A stretch of DNA of 64,000 nucleotides from Polynucleobacter sp. TUM22923 (GCF_030295705.1 NZ_AP027274.1:310001-374000); one strand, 5' to 3'. Counted from the first letter of the stretch, positions 36,231 to 45,981 are shown. Program-made: numbers and translations. Notes: generated from the letters alone by a model not told the origin.

Positions 36231-38663
36231 ATGAGTAAAGAGTTAGCCTCAACTTGCTATCACTGCTTAAGCACAACAGAGCCAAAAGAGTTAGTTGAGG
36301 CCAGTTTAAGCGGTGTAATGCGCCAATTTTGCTGCGCTGGTTGTATGGCTATTGCCCAAACAATCCATGGCGATGGCTTGTCAATCTTTTATTCCAAGCG
36401 TTCGCAAGTGAATATAAAGCCAGAGGCGTACTTAGCCCTCAATGAGATTCCAGAAAAGCTTAAGCCTTATGATGACCTTTCTTTGCGAAATCGATTTACT
36501 AGGCCTTATGGGGATACTGGTGTTTTAGAAACTACTTTACGGTTAGAAAAAATCCGCTGCGCTGCCTGTGTTTGGTTATGTGAACATCATTTACGGCGGT
36601 TGGTAGGTGTTCTAGATGTCCAAATAAACTACGTTAATCAAAAAGTGATGGTGCGTTTTTCCCCGGAGAAAATCAGCTTAGCTAGATTGCTATTTGAAAT
36701 TGAGCGCATTGGTTATGAGGCTTGGCCTTTTGAGCCTTCTTTATTGATGGAGAGGGCGAAAGAGGAGAGACGGTCACTGCTTACGCGCCTTGGCGTAGCG
36801 CTGTTGGGGACGATGCAAGTCATGATGTATGCCTGGCCTACCTATGTAGGTGCAGATATTGCTTCTGAACATAGTTTGCTATTAAATTGGACGAGCTGGG
36901 TACTAACAGTGCCTGTGATGACCTATTCTGCCGGGCCCATATTTCAGACGGCTTGGCGTAGCATGCAGTCTTTTCACAAGACGCATATATTGGGTATGGA
37001 TGTGCCAATTGCTTTAGCTTTAGCTTTGGCGTTTACGGCGGGCACCATAAACCTCATTAGTGGTACTGGCCAGATCTATTTCGATTCCATCACCATGTTC
37101 GTTGCTTTTATCTTAGCCGCTCGTTATGTTGAATTATTGGCTAGACAAGACGCACAAGGAGGAGCGGAGGCATTGGCAAAGCAATTACCTGCAATTTGCG
37201 ATCGCCTGACTAATTACCCTGGCTCGACGCAAGTAACAATTGTGCCGGTAGTTAATTGCGGGCTAGGAGATGTATTGCGGGTTTCTCCAGGCGACATTAT
37301 TCCTGTAGACGGTATTTTGATTGAAAACGAGAGCGCTTTAGATGAATCATTGCTGAGCGGGGAGTCTAAGCCGGTTTATAAGAAGATTGGTGATGCTGTT
37401 TATGCCGGTACACACAATATTTTAAATCCACTATTGATGAGAGTAGATGCTATAGGTCAGTCAACTCGGATCGCTGGTATTGCGGCGCTTCTGGATAAGG
37501 CCTTACTCACAAAGCCAAGAATGGTTAGTCTTGCTGAAAAGTGGGCTGCTTATTTTGTTCTTTGCCTGATATTGACAGCCTTTATTACTGCTGCTGTTTG
37601 GTTATGGATTGATCCAAGCAAAGCATGGACGGTACTTGTTTCTGTTTTAGTAGTGAGCTGTCCTTGTGCATTATCACTTGCAGTGCCAACTGCAGTGGCT
37701 GCAGCTCAGGGCGCAGTTACTAAGCAAGGACTTCTAATAATTCGTGGGCACGTTATGGAAGAATTGGCAAATGTAACCGATTTAGTATTGGATAAGACTG
37801 GTACCTTGACCATGGGGCTGCCTGAGTTATTGGAGATTGTTTATCACAGGGATACTCATACTCGTCACGATGTGTTGGCTTTGGCGGCAGCATTAGAGTC
37901 TGGGCAGCGGCACCCCTTAGCACTTGCCTTGCTTCGCGTGGCTGAGAAGGAGGTGATATGCCCCCTGAACTTAGCCGAACCAGTCATGAATCATTTGGGG
38001 CAAGGGCTAAGCTCAGGCTCCTATCGACTGGGTAGTGCAAGCTGGATAGGTGTGAAGAAAATAGCGAAACCTGGGCCGTACGGGGAGGTGCATTTAAGTG
38101 ATGCCAGTGGATTGATCGCTAGTTTTATTTTCTTAGATACGCCACGGGCTGGCTTAGAAAGTTTGTTAAAAGCCGCTCAATCTAGGGGCATTCACGTTCA
38201 TCTAGTATCGGGTGATGATCCCAACACAGTAGCATGGTGGGCATCGCATGTAGGCATTGAAAGTTATCTGGGGGGATGTACCCCTCAGGGAAAATATGAA
38301 TATATTGAGGACCTTCAAAAGCAAGGTGCTCTTGTCTGGGCTATTGGTGATGGCGTAAATGATGCGCCGCTCTTAGCGCGTGCAAGCGTATCAGTTGCCA
38401 TCGGTTCTGGTGCACCATTGGCCGCTGCTGGTGCAGATGCTGTTCTAACGGCAAGCTCTTTGGAGCCATTGGCGCGAGCATTACTACTGGCCAACAAAAC
38501 TCAGGTCATTATTAAACAAAATCTATTGTGGGCATTAATATATAACCTGATTGCGATTCCATTTGCCATGATGGGCTTAGTTAATCCTTGGATTGCAGGG
38601 GTTGGTATGTCTTTATCTTCTTTGGCAGTGACCTTAAATGCTTGGCGCCTCAGAAAGGCATAA
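36231..38663 (+). CDS. ccoI: Copper-translocating P1B-type ATPase for cbb3 oxidase assembly (CcoI/FixI)
   Basis: 810 residues from the ATG at 36231; a TTG nine codons earlier is rejected. The N-terminus has a Cys-rich head (CYHCLS; FCCAGC), then a heavy-metal-associated domain with CAACVWLC. Eight membrane segments include the ion-path SCPCALSL. The phosphorylation site is DKTGTLT, the hinge GDGVNDAPLLA, and the TGES-type actuator loop appears as LLSGESKP. CcoI exports copper to the periplasm for the Cu-B site of cytochrome cbb3 oxidase. ccoS follows by 9 bases and ccoNOQP by about 280, all behind FNR boxes. Confidence 0.93.
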   Translation: MSKELASTCYHCLSTTEPKELVEASLSGVMRQFCCAGCMAIAQTIHGDGLSIFYSKRSQVNIKPEAYLALNEIPEKLKPYDDLSLRNRFTRPYGDTGVLETTLRLEKIRCAACVWLCEHHLRRLVGVLDVQINYVNQKVMVRFSPEKISLARLLFEIERIGYEAWPFEPSLLMERAKEERRSLLTRLGVALLGTMQVMMYAWPTYVGADIASEHSLLLNWTSWVLTVPVMTYSAGPIFQTAWRSMQSFHKTHILGMDVPIALALALAFTAGTINLISGTGQIYFDSITMFVAFILAARYVELLARQDAQGGAEALAKQLPAICDRLTNYPGSTQVTIVPVVNCGLGDVLRVSPGDIIPVDGILIENESALDESLLSGESKPVYKKIGDAVYAGTHNILNPLLMRVDAIGQSTRIAGIAALLDKALLTKPRMVSLAEKWAAYFVLCLILTAFITAAVWLWIDPSKAWTVLVSVLVVSCPCALSLAVPTAVAAAQGAVTKQGLLIIRGHVMEELANVTDLVLDKTGTLTMGLPELLEIVYHRDTHTRHDVLALAAALESGQRHPLALALLRVAEKEVICPLNLAEPVMNHLGQGLSSGSYRLGSASWIGVKKIAKPGPYGEVHLSDASGLIASFIFLDTPRAGLESLLKAAQSRGIHVHLVSGDDPNTVAWWASHVGIESYLGGCTPQGKYEYIEDLQKQGALVWAIGDGVNDAPLLARASVSVAIGSGAPLAAAGADAVLTASSLEPLARALLLANKTQVIIKQNLLWALIYNLIAIPFAMMGLVNPWIAGVGMSLSSLAVTLNAWRLRKA

Positions 38664-38672
38664 ACTAAAGAG

Positions 38673-38846
38673 ATGGAAAGTCTTTTCGTTCTCATTCCCT
38701 TGTCGCTACACCTTATCGGCCTCTTAGTTTGGATTTTGCGGTGGGCTATTCAGAGTGGTCAGTTTGATGATTTAGTGGGACCAGGTCAATCAATCTTGAT
38801 GGATGAAGATGCCCCCACTTCACAAAAGGATGACAAAGCCGCTTAG
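38673..38846 (+). CDS. ccoS: cbb3-type cytochrome oxidase assembly protein CcoS
   Basis: 57 residues. One membrane segment (LFVLIPLSLHLIGLLVWIL) is followed by WAIQSGQFDDLVGPGQSIL, the CcoS signature with the Gln-Phe-Asp-Asp-Leu stretch, and an acidic tail. It is needed for insertion of cofactors into the cbb3 oxidase. It starts 9 bases after ccoI and was too short for simple length cut-offs. Confidence 0.92.
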   Translation: MESLFVLIPLSLHLIGLLVWILRWAIQSGQFDDLVGPGQSILMDEDAPTSQKDDKAA

Positions 38847-38849
38847 TTT

Positions 38850-38863
38850 TTGATATAGATCAA
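38850..38863 (+). promoter_or_regulatory. FNR box upstream of ccoN
   Basis: TTGATATAGATCAA, a perfect TTGAT-N4-ATCAA, 80 bases before the ccoN start. It overlaps a 21-base near-palindrome TATAGATCAA-A-TTGATCTATA (38854-38874), much like the arrangement at the ccoI promoter. Confidence 0.87.
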
Positions 38864-38943
38864 ATTGATCTATATGCCATATTTGATAATCAAATCAGTC
38901 TATGTAGCTTAGTCGATATTTGGTCATCAATAAGGGAGAAACC

Positions 38944-40392
38944 ATGGGGCTTACTGTGGGGGGTAATCAAGATAACTTTAATTACAAAGTTGTCAGCCAA
39001 TTTGCCATTGTTACAGTGCTATGGGGAATCGTCGGCATGTTGGTGGGGGTTATTCTTGCGGCTCAGCTCGTTTGGCCTGAAATTACTTTCAATATCCCAT
39101 GGTTAAGTTACGGACGTTTACGTCCATTACATACCAATGCCGTGATCTTCGCTTTTGGTGGCTCGGCGCTTTTCGCTACCTCCTATTACATCGTTCAGCG
39201 CACCTGTCAGGTTCGTTTATTTTGCGATAAGTTAGCCGCATTTACCTTTTGGGGTTGGCAGGCAGTGATCGTTTTGGCGGCTATCACCTTACCCTTGGGT
39301 ATTTCTACTTCAAAAGAATATGCCGAATTAGAGTGGCCTATTGACTTACTGATCACTGTTGTCTGGGTGGCTTATGCAATAGTATTTTTTGGAACCTTAA
39401 TCAAGCGTAAGACGAAGCATATTTATGTTTCAAACTGGTTTTTCGGTGCCTATATATTGACCATTGCGGTTTTGCATATTGTCAATAATATTGAAATGCC
39501 AGCGAGCTTATTCAAGTCATATTCAGCATATGGTGGGGCTCAAGATGCAATGATTCAGTGGTGGTACGGCCATAATGCAGTGGGCTTTTTCTTGACTACA
39601 AGCTTCTTAGGAATGATGTATTACTTCATACCCAAACAAGCAGATCGCCCCATTTATTCTTATCGATTATCTATAGTCCATTTTTGGGCTTTAAATTTTA
39701 CATATATGTGGGCGGGTCCGCACCACCTGCTCTATAGTTCTCTGCCAGATTGGACGCAATCTCTAGGCATGGTGTTCTCTCTCATTCTGTTGGCACCTTC
39801 ATGGGGTGGCATGATTAACGGCATTATGACTTTGTCTGGCGCTTGGCATAAATTACGAACAGACCCTATTCTGAAATTCTTGGTTGTTGCATTGTCCTTT
39901 TATGGCATGTCTACTTTTGAGGGCTCGATGATGTCAATCAAGACCGTCAATAGCTTGTCGCACTATACCGATTGGACTATTGGACATGTACATTCTGGTG
40001 CATTAGGCTGGGTAGCAATGATCACTATTGGCTCTTTATATTATTTAATACCGCGCTTGGTCGGTCAAAAAGATATGTACAGCACTAAGCTAATTGAGCT
40101 GCATTTTTGGATTGCCACTATTGGTGTAGTTATTTATATAGCAGCTATGTGGATTGCAGGGGTCATGCAAGGTTTGATGTGGAGAGCATTTGAAGCTGAT
40201 GGCACGCTTACTTATAGTTTTGTGGAGTCGGTAAAAGCAACATATCCTTTTTATGTCATTCGACTTATCGGCGGCTTATGTTATCTAGGCGGTATGTTAC
40301 TGATGGCTTACAACGTCTATAAAACAGTCGAGCACAAGGAATTTATTGACGCACCTATTCCGCAAGCATTAAACCTCTCTCACCAAGGATAA
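38944..40392 (+). CDS. ccoN: cbb3-type cytochrome c oxidase subunit I
   Basis: 482 residues from the ATG at 38944, which has GGGAGAAA upstream; an upstream TTG at 38920 is rejected. About 12 membrane segments. H63 in [14 protein letters not shown] is a low-spin heme ligand; the Cu-B and high-spin heme ligands include [23 protein letters not shown] and the late HVHSGALGW. It is the catalytic subunit of the high-affinity terminal oxidase that reduces oxygen to water at low oxygen tension and pumps protons. It heads ccoNOQP and lies behind an FNR box. Confidence 0.96.
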   Translation: MGLTVGGNQDNFNYKVVSQFAIVTVLWGIVGMLVGVILAAQLVWPEITFNIPWLSYGRLRPLHTNAVIFAFGGSALFATSYYIVQRTCQVRLFCDKLAAFTFWGWQAVIVLAAITLPLGISTSKEYAELEWPIDLLITVVWVAYAIVFFGTLIKRKTKHIYVSNWFFGAYILTIAVLHIVNNIEMPASLFKSYSAYGGAQDAMIQWWYGHNAVGFFLTTSFLGMMYYFIPKQADRPIYSYRLSIVHFWALNFTYMWAGPHHLLYSSLPDWTQSLGMVFSLILLAPSWGGMINGIMTLSGAWHKLRTDPILKFLVVALSFYGMSTFEGSMMSIKTVNSLSHYTDWTIGHVHSGALGWVAMITIGSLYYLIPRLVGQKDMYSTKLIELHFWIATIGVVIYIAAMWIAGVMQGLMWRAFEADGTLTYSFVESVKATYPFYVIRLIGGLCYLGGMLLMAYNVYKTVEHKEFIDAPIPQALNLSHQG

Positions 40393-40396
40393 AAAT

Positions 40397-41047
40397 ATGT
40401 CAGAACAACGCCGATTTTTTTCCCATGAAACGCTTGAGCGCAATGTAGGTTGGTTAATTATTGCTACTGTTGCCGCTATTTCAGTAGCCGGTCTTGTGCA
40501 AATTGTGCCTTTATTTTTTCAGCATACTACTACTGAGCCCAGTCCTGGAGTGACGCCTTATTCGGCTTTGCGTTTAGCTGGACGCGATATATATCAGCGT
40601 GAAGGATGTGTAGGTTGTCACTCACAGCAGATTCGCACGCTACGATCCGAAGTTGAGCGTTATGGCCCGTATTCTCTTGCTGGCGAGTCTGTCTATGACC
40701 ATCCATTTTTATGGGGTAGCAAGCGCACCGGTCCTGATTTAGCCCGTGTTGGCGCAAGATACTCTGACGCTTGGCATCAGATTCATCTAAATAATCCGCG
40801 CGATGTAGTGCCTGAGTCCAATATGCCTGCCTATCCATGGTTGGCAAATAATGCCGCTGATGCAAGCTCTATTCAGTCGCACTTACTTGCAATGCGCCGC
40901 CTAGGTATTCCCTATACAGATGAGCAAATTGCAAATGCGCCCCAAGAGTTAGAGGGTAAGACAGAATTAGATGCCTTAGTTGCCTATCTTCAAGGCCTTG
41001 GTATAAATCGCAGATACATCATCGTTAATGAGGTTGAGACGAAGTAA
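40397..41047 (+). CDS. ccoO: cbb3-type cytochrome c oxidase subunit II (monoheme cytochrome c)
   Basis: 216 residues. One N-terminal membrane anchor ([19 protein letters not shown]) and a periplasmic cytochrome c domain with CVGCH at residues 71-75. The Met ligand is in [10 protein letters not shown]. It receives electrons from CcoP and passes them to CcoN. It begins 4 bases after ccoN. Confidence 0.96.
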   Translation: MSEQRRFFSHETLERNVGWLIIATVAAISVAGLVQIVPLFFQHTTTEPSPGVTPYSALRLAGRDIYQREGCVGCHSQQIRTLRSEVERYGPYSLAGESVYDHPFLWGSKRTGPDLARVGARYSDAWHQIHLNNPRDVVPESNMPAYPWLANNAADASSIQSHLLAMRRLGIPYTDEQIANAPQELEGKTELDALVAYLQGLGINRRYIIVNEVETK

Positions 41048-41067
41048 TCAATTGGAATAAATGCCCT

Positions 41068-41235
41068 ATGAATAATATTAACTCCTACCTCTCCGCAATT
41101 TCAACTGTACTAGGCCTAGTCTTTTTTTTAGGAATAGTTTGGTGGGCCTGGTCTGCAAAAAGAAAGCCTGCAAATCAAGAATCAGCCGAACTTCCATTTG
41201 ATCTTCCTGATGAATTTAGCGAGGACAAATCATGA
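41068..41235 (+). CDS. ccoQ: cbb3-type oxidase small subunit CcoQ
   Basis: 55 residues: a single membrane segment (VLGLVFFLGIVWWAWSA) followed by a polar tail with PFDLPDEFSED, typical of CcoQ. It stabilises the CcoNOP complex. Its stop overlaps the ccoP start by four bases (ATGA). An ATG at 41061 in another frame stops at once and is not used. Confidence 0.9.
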   Translation: MNNINSYLSAISTVLGLVFFLGIVWWAWSAKRKPANQESAELPFDLPDEFSEDKS

Positions 41236-42158
41236 GTGACTTTCTGAGTTCGGGTTGGAGCTTATATATTGCGTTAGTAACGTTGGCCGGTATTGTTTGG
41301 TGTATCTGGTTATTGTTTACTCAACGCAAGACTAATGTCATTCTTGCGGATGATGGCGCTGTTGCTGATACAGGGCATGTATGGGACGAGGATTTACGAG
41401 AACTCAATAATCCATTGCCCCGTTGGTGGATGTGGATGTTCCTGATGGCCTGTATTTTTGCCTTGGTATACCTTGTTCTATATCCGGGTCTTGGCACATT
41501 TCCGGGGCTATTGAAATGGAGTGCTAATAGTGAATTAGTGGAATCAATGACCACTGCAAATGACGATTTGAAGCCAGTATATGCAAAATATGTTGAGATG
41601 AATATCGAGCAGGTTGCAGGAGATTCTAAGGCTCGCGACATGGGGCAACGCTTATTTTTAAATTCTTGCGCACAGTGTCATGGTTCTGATGCGGGTGGCT
41701 CCAAGGGCTTTCCCAACTTAACTGATGGGGATTGGCTCTATGGTGGCTCACCAGAGAATATTAAAACTACCTTAATCAATGGCCGCTCCGGAGTCATGCC
41801 ACCATTTCCGCAGTTGGATCAAAAGCAGATAGCAGACGTTGCCAACTATGTCCGTAGTCTGTCCGGTTTGCCTAATAATCAGAGCAGATCTGATCAGGGT
41901 GCCGAGGTATTTAAAGCTAACTGTGTAGCCTGTCATGGCGTTGATGGAAAAGGTAATATCTTTATCGGCGCACCTAACCTAGCCGATAATATTTGGCTGT
42001 ATGGTGGGTCAGAAGCTACCATTGTTGAGACGATCACTAAGGGGCGTATGGCGATGATGCCTGCTCAAGATAAAGTATTGAGCCCTGAAAAACTACACTT
42101 ACTAACAGCCTATGTTTGGGGGTTATCAAACAATAGACAGACTCCTCTATCCAAGTAA
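41232..42158 (+). CDS. ccoP: cbb3-type cytochrome c oxidase subunit III (diheme)
   Basis: 308 residues. Two N-terminal membrane segments (residues about 8-30 and 66-85, with NPLPRWWMWMF before the second) and two cytochrome c domains, CAQCH at 146-150 and CVACH at 231-235. It takes electrons from soluble cytochrome c or the bc1 complex and feeds CcoO. Full length for the family. Confidence 0.96.
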   Translation: MSDFLSSGWSLYIALVTLAGIVWCIWLLFTQRKTNVILADDGAVADTGHVWDEDLRELNNPLPRWWMWMFLMACIFALVYLVLYPGLGTFPGLLKWSANSELVESMTTANDDLKPVYAKYVEMNIEQVAGDSKARDMGQRLFLNSCAQCHGSDAGGSKGFPNLTDGDWLYGGSPENIKTTLINGRSGVMPPFPQLDQKQIADVANYVRSLSGLPNNQSRSDQGAEVFKANCVACHGVDGKGNIFIGAPNLADNIWLYGGSEATIVETITKGRMAMMPAQDKVLSPEKLHLLTAYVWGLSNNRQTPLSK

Positions 42159-42173
42159 TGCATTTTTAGTCAA

Positions 42174-43619
42174 ATGCCAAGAGGAAAAATAATACCGATT
42201 GAAGTTATTGAACAATCTTTGTATGAAGTCCGGCAAAAAATATATCCACGTTCAGTCTCTGGGCTCTTTGCACGCTGGCGTCTCATACTGGTCTTGGTTA
42301 CCCAGCTTCTTTTTTATGGTTTGCCTTGGTTAAGCTTGAATGATCGTCAGGCTGTCCTTTTTGACTTAATTCAGCGTAAGTTTTATATCTTTGGCTTAGT
42401 GCTTTGGCCGCAAGATATCATTTACCTGACGCTGTTATTAATTCTTTCAGCTTTGGCCCTCTTTCTATTTACTGCAGTGGCAGGGCGTCTGTTCTGTGGA
42501 TATGCCTGCCCCCAGACGGTCTATACCGAAATTTTCATGTGGATTGAGCGCAAGGTCGAAGGAGACCGCTTTGCCCGTATTCGATTAGATGGTGAAGAGT
42601 GGCCATGGGGGCTCAGAAAGTGGCGCCTTAAACTCACTAAGCACTTTCTTTGGCTCCTGATTGCATTTTGGACTGGGTTTACTTTCATTGGTTATTTCAC
42701 GCCTATTGAAACGCTTGCTCAATCTATCCTGCATTTAGCGCTGGGGCCTTGGCAATTATTTTGGCTTTGTTTTTATAGCTTTGCTACCTGGGGTAATGCT
42801 GGCTTTATGCGGGAGCAAGTCTGTAAGTACATGTGCCCTTATGCGCGCTTTCAAAGTGTCATGGTGGATAAAGATACTTTCTTGGTTACCTACGACAAGG
42901 TACGAGGTGAACCACGGGGAAGTCGACATAGGACCGATGATCAGCATGCCTTAGATTTGGGCGACTGTGTCGATTGTAGTATTTGTGTACAAGTGTGTCC
43001 TACTGGAATTGATATTCGAGATGGCCTGCAATATATGTGTATAGGTTGTGGTGCTTGTATTGACGCATGCAATCAGGTGATGGAAAAAATAAATTACCCA
43101 AAAGGGTTAATTCGCTACACCACCGAACGTGCCATTGAGGGCCAGGAGTTAAATCACAACGCGTTAAAACAGATCTTTCGCCCAAGAGTGCTGTTTTATA
43201 TTGCGCTTATTACAGTGCTGACCTCATTATTTTTAATTTCCTTAATGATTCGCAATCCCCTGCGAGTAGATGTAATGCGGGATAGGGGTGCCTTAGCACG
43301 TGAAGTAGATGGTGTGCGTATTGAGAATATTTATCGCATTCAGATTATGAATGCCTCTGAGCATCCAATGCGGGTTGAGCTGAAGGCTCTAGGCCTAGAA
43401 GCCCTTACTATTTTGGATTCAAAAGGAAAAGAAATTACGCAATTTACAGTAGATGCTGCAAGTAATCAATTGATACCAGTGAAAGTTAGTACTGACTTAG
43501 ATGCGAACAAACCAGGAAATTACCCTATTTATTTCAATATTGCTGCACAGGAAATTATTCAAGATCAGTCGATTGAAAGAGTTCGAAATGAAAAATCAAC
43601 TTTTATTATTCCCCGTTAA
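42174..43619 (+). CDS. ccoG: Cytochrome c oxidase accessory protein CcoG
   Basis: 481 residues. Five or so membrane segments, a polyferredoxin block with cluster motifs CGYACPQTVYTEIF, CKYMCPYARFQ and CVDCSICVQVCPTGIDI / CIGCGACIDACNQV, and a C-terminal immunoglobulin-like periplasmic domain (from IYRIQIMNASEHPM). CcoG is a cupric reductase that helps copper delivery to the cbb3 oxidase. It starts 15 bases after ccoP and continues the same transcript. Confidence 0.94.
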   Translation: MPRGKIIPIEVIEQSLYEVRQKIYPRSVSGLFARWRLILVLVTQLLFYGLPWLSLNDRQAVLFDLIQRKFYIFGLVLWPQDIIYLTLLLILSALALFLFTAVAGRLFCGYACPQTVYTEIFMWIERKVEGDRFARIRLDGEEWPWGLRKWRLKLTKHFLWLLIAFWTGFTFIGYFTPIETLAQSILHLALGPWQLFWLCFYSFATWGNAGFMREQVCKYMCPYARFQSVMVDKDTFLVTYDKVRGEPRGSRHRTDDQHALDLGDCVDCSICVQVCPTGIDIRDGLQYMCIGCGACIDACNQVMEKINYPKGLIRYTTERAIEGQELNHNALKQIFRPRVLFYIALITVLTSLFLISLMIRNPLRVDVMRDRGALAREVDGVRIENIYRIQIMNASEHPMRVELKALGLEALTILDSKGKEITQFTVDAASNQLIPVKVSTDLDANKPGNYPIYFNIAAQEIIQDQSIERVRNEKSTFIIPR

Positions 43620-43645
43620 TTGGATTTGATTCAGATAGGATATTC

Positions 43646-43849
43646 ATGACTAAGCAGCAAATGATTAAACCTTGGTGGCGACAGTTATGGCCTTGGCTAT
43701 TAATTAGTGGCCCAGCAGCAGCTATGGTTGCATGCGCAATTACTATTTGGCTAGCATTTAATCTCTATGCGGATAAGCCATTAAGGCAAGGCGTGGTTAA
43801 GCAAGGTTTTAAGGTGGAGCAAACCAAAGAAGGGCAAGCTAGAAAATGA
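43646..43849 (+). CDS. Short FixH-like membrane protein
   Basis: 67 residues. KPWWRQLWPWLLISGPAAAMVAC is the opening of FixH/CcoH proteins, but the periplasmic domain (about 90 more residues in normal FixH) is missing. One membrane segment and a basic tail remain. Its stop overlaps the next start by four bases, so this short form seems native and not truncated by a recent mutation. It probably assists cbb3 assembly; inference from position after ccoG. Confidence 0.72.
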   Translation: MTKQQMIKPWWRQLWPWLLISGPAAAMVACAITIWLAFNLYADKPLRQGVVKQGFKVEQTKEGQARK

Positions 43850-44106
43850 AATATCGTTTATTCATTTGGATTTTATGGCCTTCATTCTTAATCTCCGGAA
43901 TTGCAGAGGGACTGTTATTTACAGCATTTCATCCACAAGACTTATTATTTTTTGGTAGCCATTTACGGATTTCAGATGAGGGAATTTATACCATCGGTTT
44001 TTTTGTGATCTGGATTTTTTGCGCTACCTCAAGCGCTCTGACGGCTTATATTTTGCCTGGTATTGAATCGACACCTAGCAAAGAGGTTGACTCTGAACTG
44101 TTCTAG
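43846..44106 (+). CDS. Small membrane protein of the cco cluster, function unknown
   Basis: 86 residues with two membrane segments (RLFIWILWPSFLISGIAEGLLF; GIYTIGFFVIWIFCATSSALTAYIL). It overlaps the FixH-like gene by four bases and ends convergent with FNR (its stop overlaps the FNR stop codon region). Proteins of this shape are often found after ccoG in betaproteobacteria. No enzymatic motif. Confidence 0.78.
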   Translation: MKYRLFIWILWPSFLISGIAEGLLFTAFHPQDLLFFGSHLRISDEGIYTIGFFVIWIFCATSSALTAYILPGIESTPSKEVDSELF

Positions 44107-44870
44107 TTCTGTGTTGGAGCAAATACAGGTTTACAGTAATTTCTATCGGGATTTTCAATAGCCGCTAGCTCGTATAGTGCATCCATATCGATCAGTTTAA
44201 TATGGCGTTGCTTGATTTGAATAAGTCCTGCTTCTACGAAGCGTTTGAGCATACGACTGACAGTTTCAATCTTCATGCCCAGATAGCTGCCTATCTCTTC
44301 GCGGCTCATGCGTAAATCGAATTCATTATTGAGATAGCCGCGTAGTGCTAAACGATGCGAGAAATTGAGCAGGAAGGTGGCCAATCTTTCCTCGGCACGC
44401 ATTGTGCCAAGTGAGAGCATATGGCGCTGATCTTGAGTGAGCTCTCGACTCATGATTTGATGGAATTGATTTTGTAAGTCTGGTATTTCATGGGCTAGAT
44501 CCTTAAAGGCTTCATAGCGAATAATGCAGACTTCACTCTCTTCTAGGGCGATGGCGTCGGATTGATAGCATCCGTTCCCAATGCCATCTAGGCCCATAAT
44601 TTCTCCTGGTAAATGAAACCCAATGACTTGCTGGCGGCCGTCTTGCAGACAATGTTCTGTTTTGAGGGTGCCAAAGCGAATGCTATACAAGGCGTTCAAG
44701 GCTTCCCCATGGCGATAAAGGTTTTCTCCTTTATTGAGGTGAACGCGCTCTTTGATGAGTTCATCAATTCTAGAGACATCGGCGCTTTTAAGCCCAACTG
44801 GAAGGCAAAATTGACCCAGCACGCATACTGAGCATTTATTGTTGTGGGTATCGGCTGGCTTGTAATTCAT
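44103..44870 (-). CDS. fnr: FNR-type oxygen-sensing transcription regulator
   Basis: 255 residues from the ATG at 44868-44870; another in-frame ATG at 44909 is possible. The oxygen-labile 4Fe-4S cluster would be held by C13, C16 and C22 (CSVCVLGQFC) and C115 (LEESEVC, equivalent to E. coli C122). A CRP-like nucleotide-binding barrel follows, then the HTH with EIGSYLGMKIETVSRMLKRF, whose E-x2-SR triad reads the TTGAT half-site. Under low oxygen it activates microaerobic genes; perfect FNR boxes precede ccoI and ccoN. It is convergent with the cco operon. Confidence 0.95.
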   Translation of the reverse strand: MNYKPADTHNNKCSVCVLGQFCLPVGLKSADVSRIDELIKERVHLNKGENLYRHGEALNALYSIRFGTLKTEHCLQDGRQQVIGFHLPGEIMGLDGIGNGCYQSDAIALEESEVCIIRYEAFKDLAHEIPDLQNQFHQIMSRELTQDQRHMLSLGTMRAEERLATFLLNFSHRLALRGYLNNEFDLRMSREEIGSYLGMKIETVSRMLKRFVEAGLIQIKQRHIKLIDMDALYELAAIENPDRNYCKPVFAPTQN

Positions 44871-44948
44871 TTTGAGATCACCATCTTGACAGTTTATTCT
44901 TATAAGCATGAAGAATCTCTTTTCCCTGCTTTATATTTTAAGTAAGCC

Positions 44949-45668
44949 ATGCTTACTTTGAGCCTCCTAGTAGCAGTTTTTTTGGGCGCACTGCTCAGTG
45001 GCTGGCATTGCGCCCTCATGTGCGGCGGTATTGCTGCAGGAATTGAGCGCCCCATAGCCCAAGAAGTTCGCTTGAGGGCTAAATCGGATCTCTTTTATTC
45101 CCAACTAGTAATGCATCTTGGGCGCATCACAACATACACCCTTTTGGGCGGACTGGCGGCTTGGTTGGGCCTTATTGTTTGGCAACAAACTATTTTGCCT
45201 ATTCAGCGATTTTTGTTCGTCATGACTTCAACAATATTAATTTTGATGGGTTTACGACTTCTGTGGGTTAAAAAATCAAGAAACCTTCCTGGTAGCCGAT
45301 GGTTCAGTACTCAAGTTGCCACTTTTTGGACGAGATATTTTGGACGCTTAGCCACTAAGCCATCACGTTGGTTTAGTGGCATGCTTTGGGGTTTGCTGCC
45401 TTGTGGTTTGGTTTACAGCGTTCTCCCACTAGCCTTTTTATCTGGTGACATTCTTACTGGTGCAGCACTACTACTTGCGTTTGGTTTAGGCACTTTGCCC
45501 AACTTATTGTTAATTTCTAAATTCTCTGCAGTTTTGACTCAACTTGGTCAATATCCTTGGATACGATATTTTGCGGCTTTATTACTCTTTGCTGCTGGCG
45601 GGTGGGGTTTATATCGCGCATGGGTTCTACCACTTGAATTGCTAAGGGGAGGCTTTTGTATTTCTTGA
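44949..45668 (+). CDS. TauE/SafE (UreH-domain) family membrane protein
   Basis: 239 residues, about six membrane segments. The N-terminal GALLSGWHCALMCGGIAAGIE holds conserved His and Cys residues, as in the cco-linked group of sulfite exporter TauE/SafE family proteins (PF13386). Later SGMLWGLLPCGLVYSVLPLA repeats the Pro-Cys-Gly motif. Copper transport for cbb3 oxidase biogenesis is suspected for these proteins from their linkage; substrate unproved. It is divergent from fnr with 78 bases between the starts. Confidence 0.85.
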   Translation: MLTLSLLVAVFLGALLSGWHCALMCGGIAAGIERPIAQEVRLRAKSDLFYSQLVMHLGRITTYTLLGGLAAWLGLIVWQQTILPIQRFLFVMTSTILILMGLRLLWVKKSRNLPGSRWFSTQVATFWTRYFGRLATKPSRWFSGMLWGLLPCGLVYSVLPLAFLSGDILTGAALLLAFGLGTLPNLLLISKFSAVLTQLGQYPWIRYFAALLLFAAGGWGLYRAWVLPLELLRGGFCIS

Positions 45669-45689
45669 GTGCAATCGCTTGCGACTAAT

Positions 45690-45770
45690 AAATTAAAAGA
45701 AGTCATAGCTCTTCAAAAACCCATATAAAGCAATGCGTTAGAGTGCGCCTAAAAAAAGTGTGCCATTGAC
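45690..45770 (+). repeat. Dispersed repeat, attachment-flank type (copy 3)
   Basis: ATTAAAAGAAGTC, CTCTTCAAAAACCCATATAAA and GTGTGCCATTGAC follow one another with the same spacing as at 48789-48865, where they directly continue the tRNA-Lys core. Only the last few bases of the tRNA core (ATTAAAAG) are present here. Confidence 0.75.
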
Positions 45771-45871
45771 CAGGCATTGATTTTTTTAGTGGGGTCCAAT
45801 CTCGAGTCTAGATCAAGGCTCATATAGATACTCAAATATCCGTGCTCTGAAGCATGTATTGTTCGTGGGCT

Positions 45872-45902
45872 CATAGTTGCATAGTTGCATAGTTGCATAG
45901 TC
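45872..45902 (+). repeat. 8-bp tandem repeat (CATAGTTG)
   Basis: Three perfect CATAGTTG units and a partial fourth in the gap upstream of the SHP cytochrome gene. Confidence 0.85.
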
Positions 45903-45981
45903 ATATTGTGAGTTTCAATTGACCGCCGTATTGTCATATTAAGAGCGCATACTGAAAGTAAGTAAATGCGAAGGAACGAGT

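Larger units (their letters stand above)
45669..45981. other. Intergenic stretch with integration scar and 8-bp repeats
   Basis: About 310 bases. 45690-45770 is a copy of the attachment-flank repeat described at 48788-48865. 45872-45902 is CATAGTTG repeated three times plus CATAGTC. The last 80 bases are the promoter and ribosome binding site (GAAGGAACGAG) of the SHP cytochrome gene. Confidence 0.65.
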
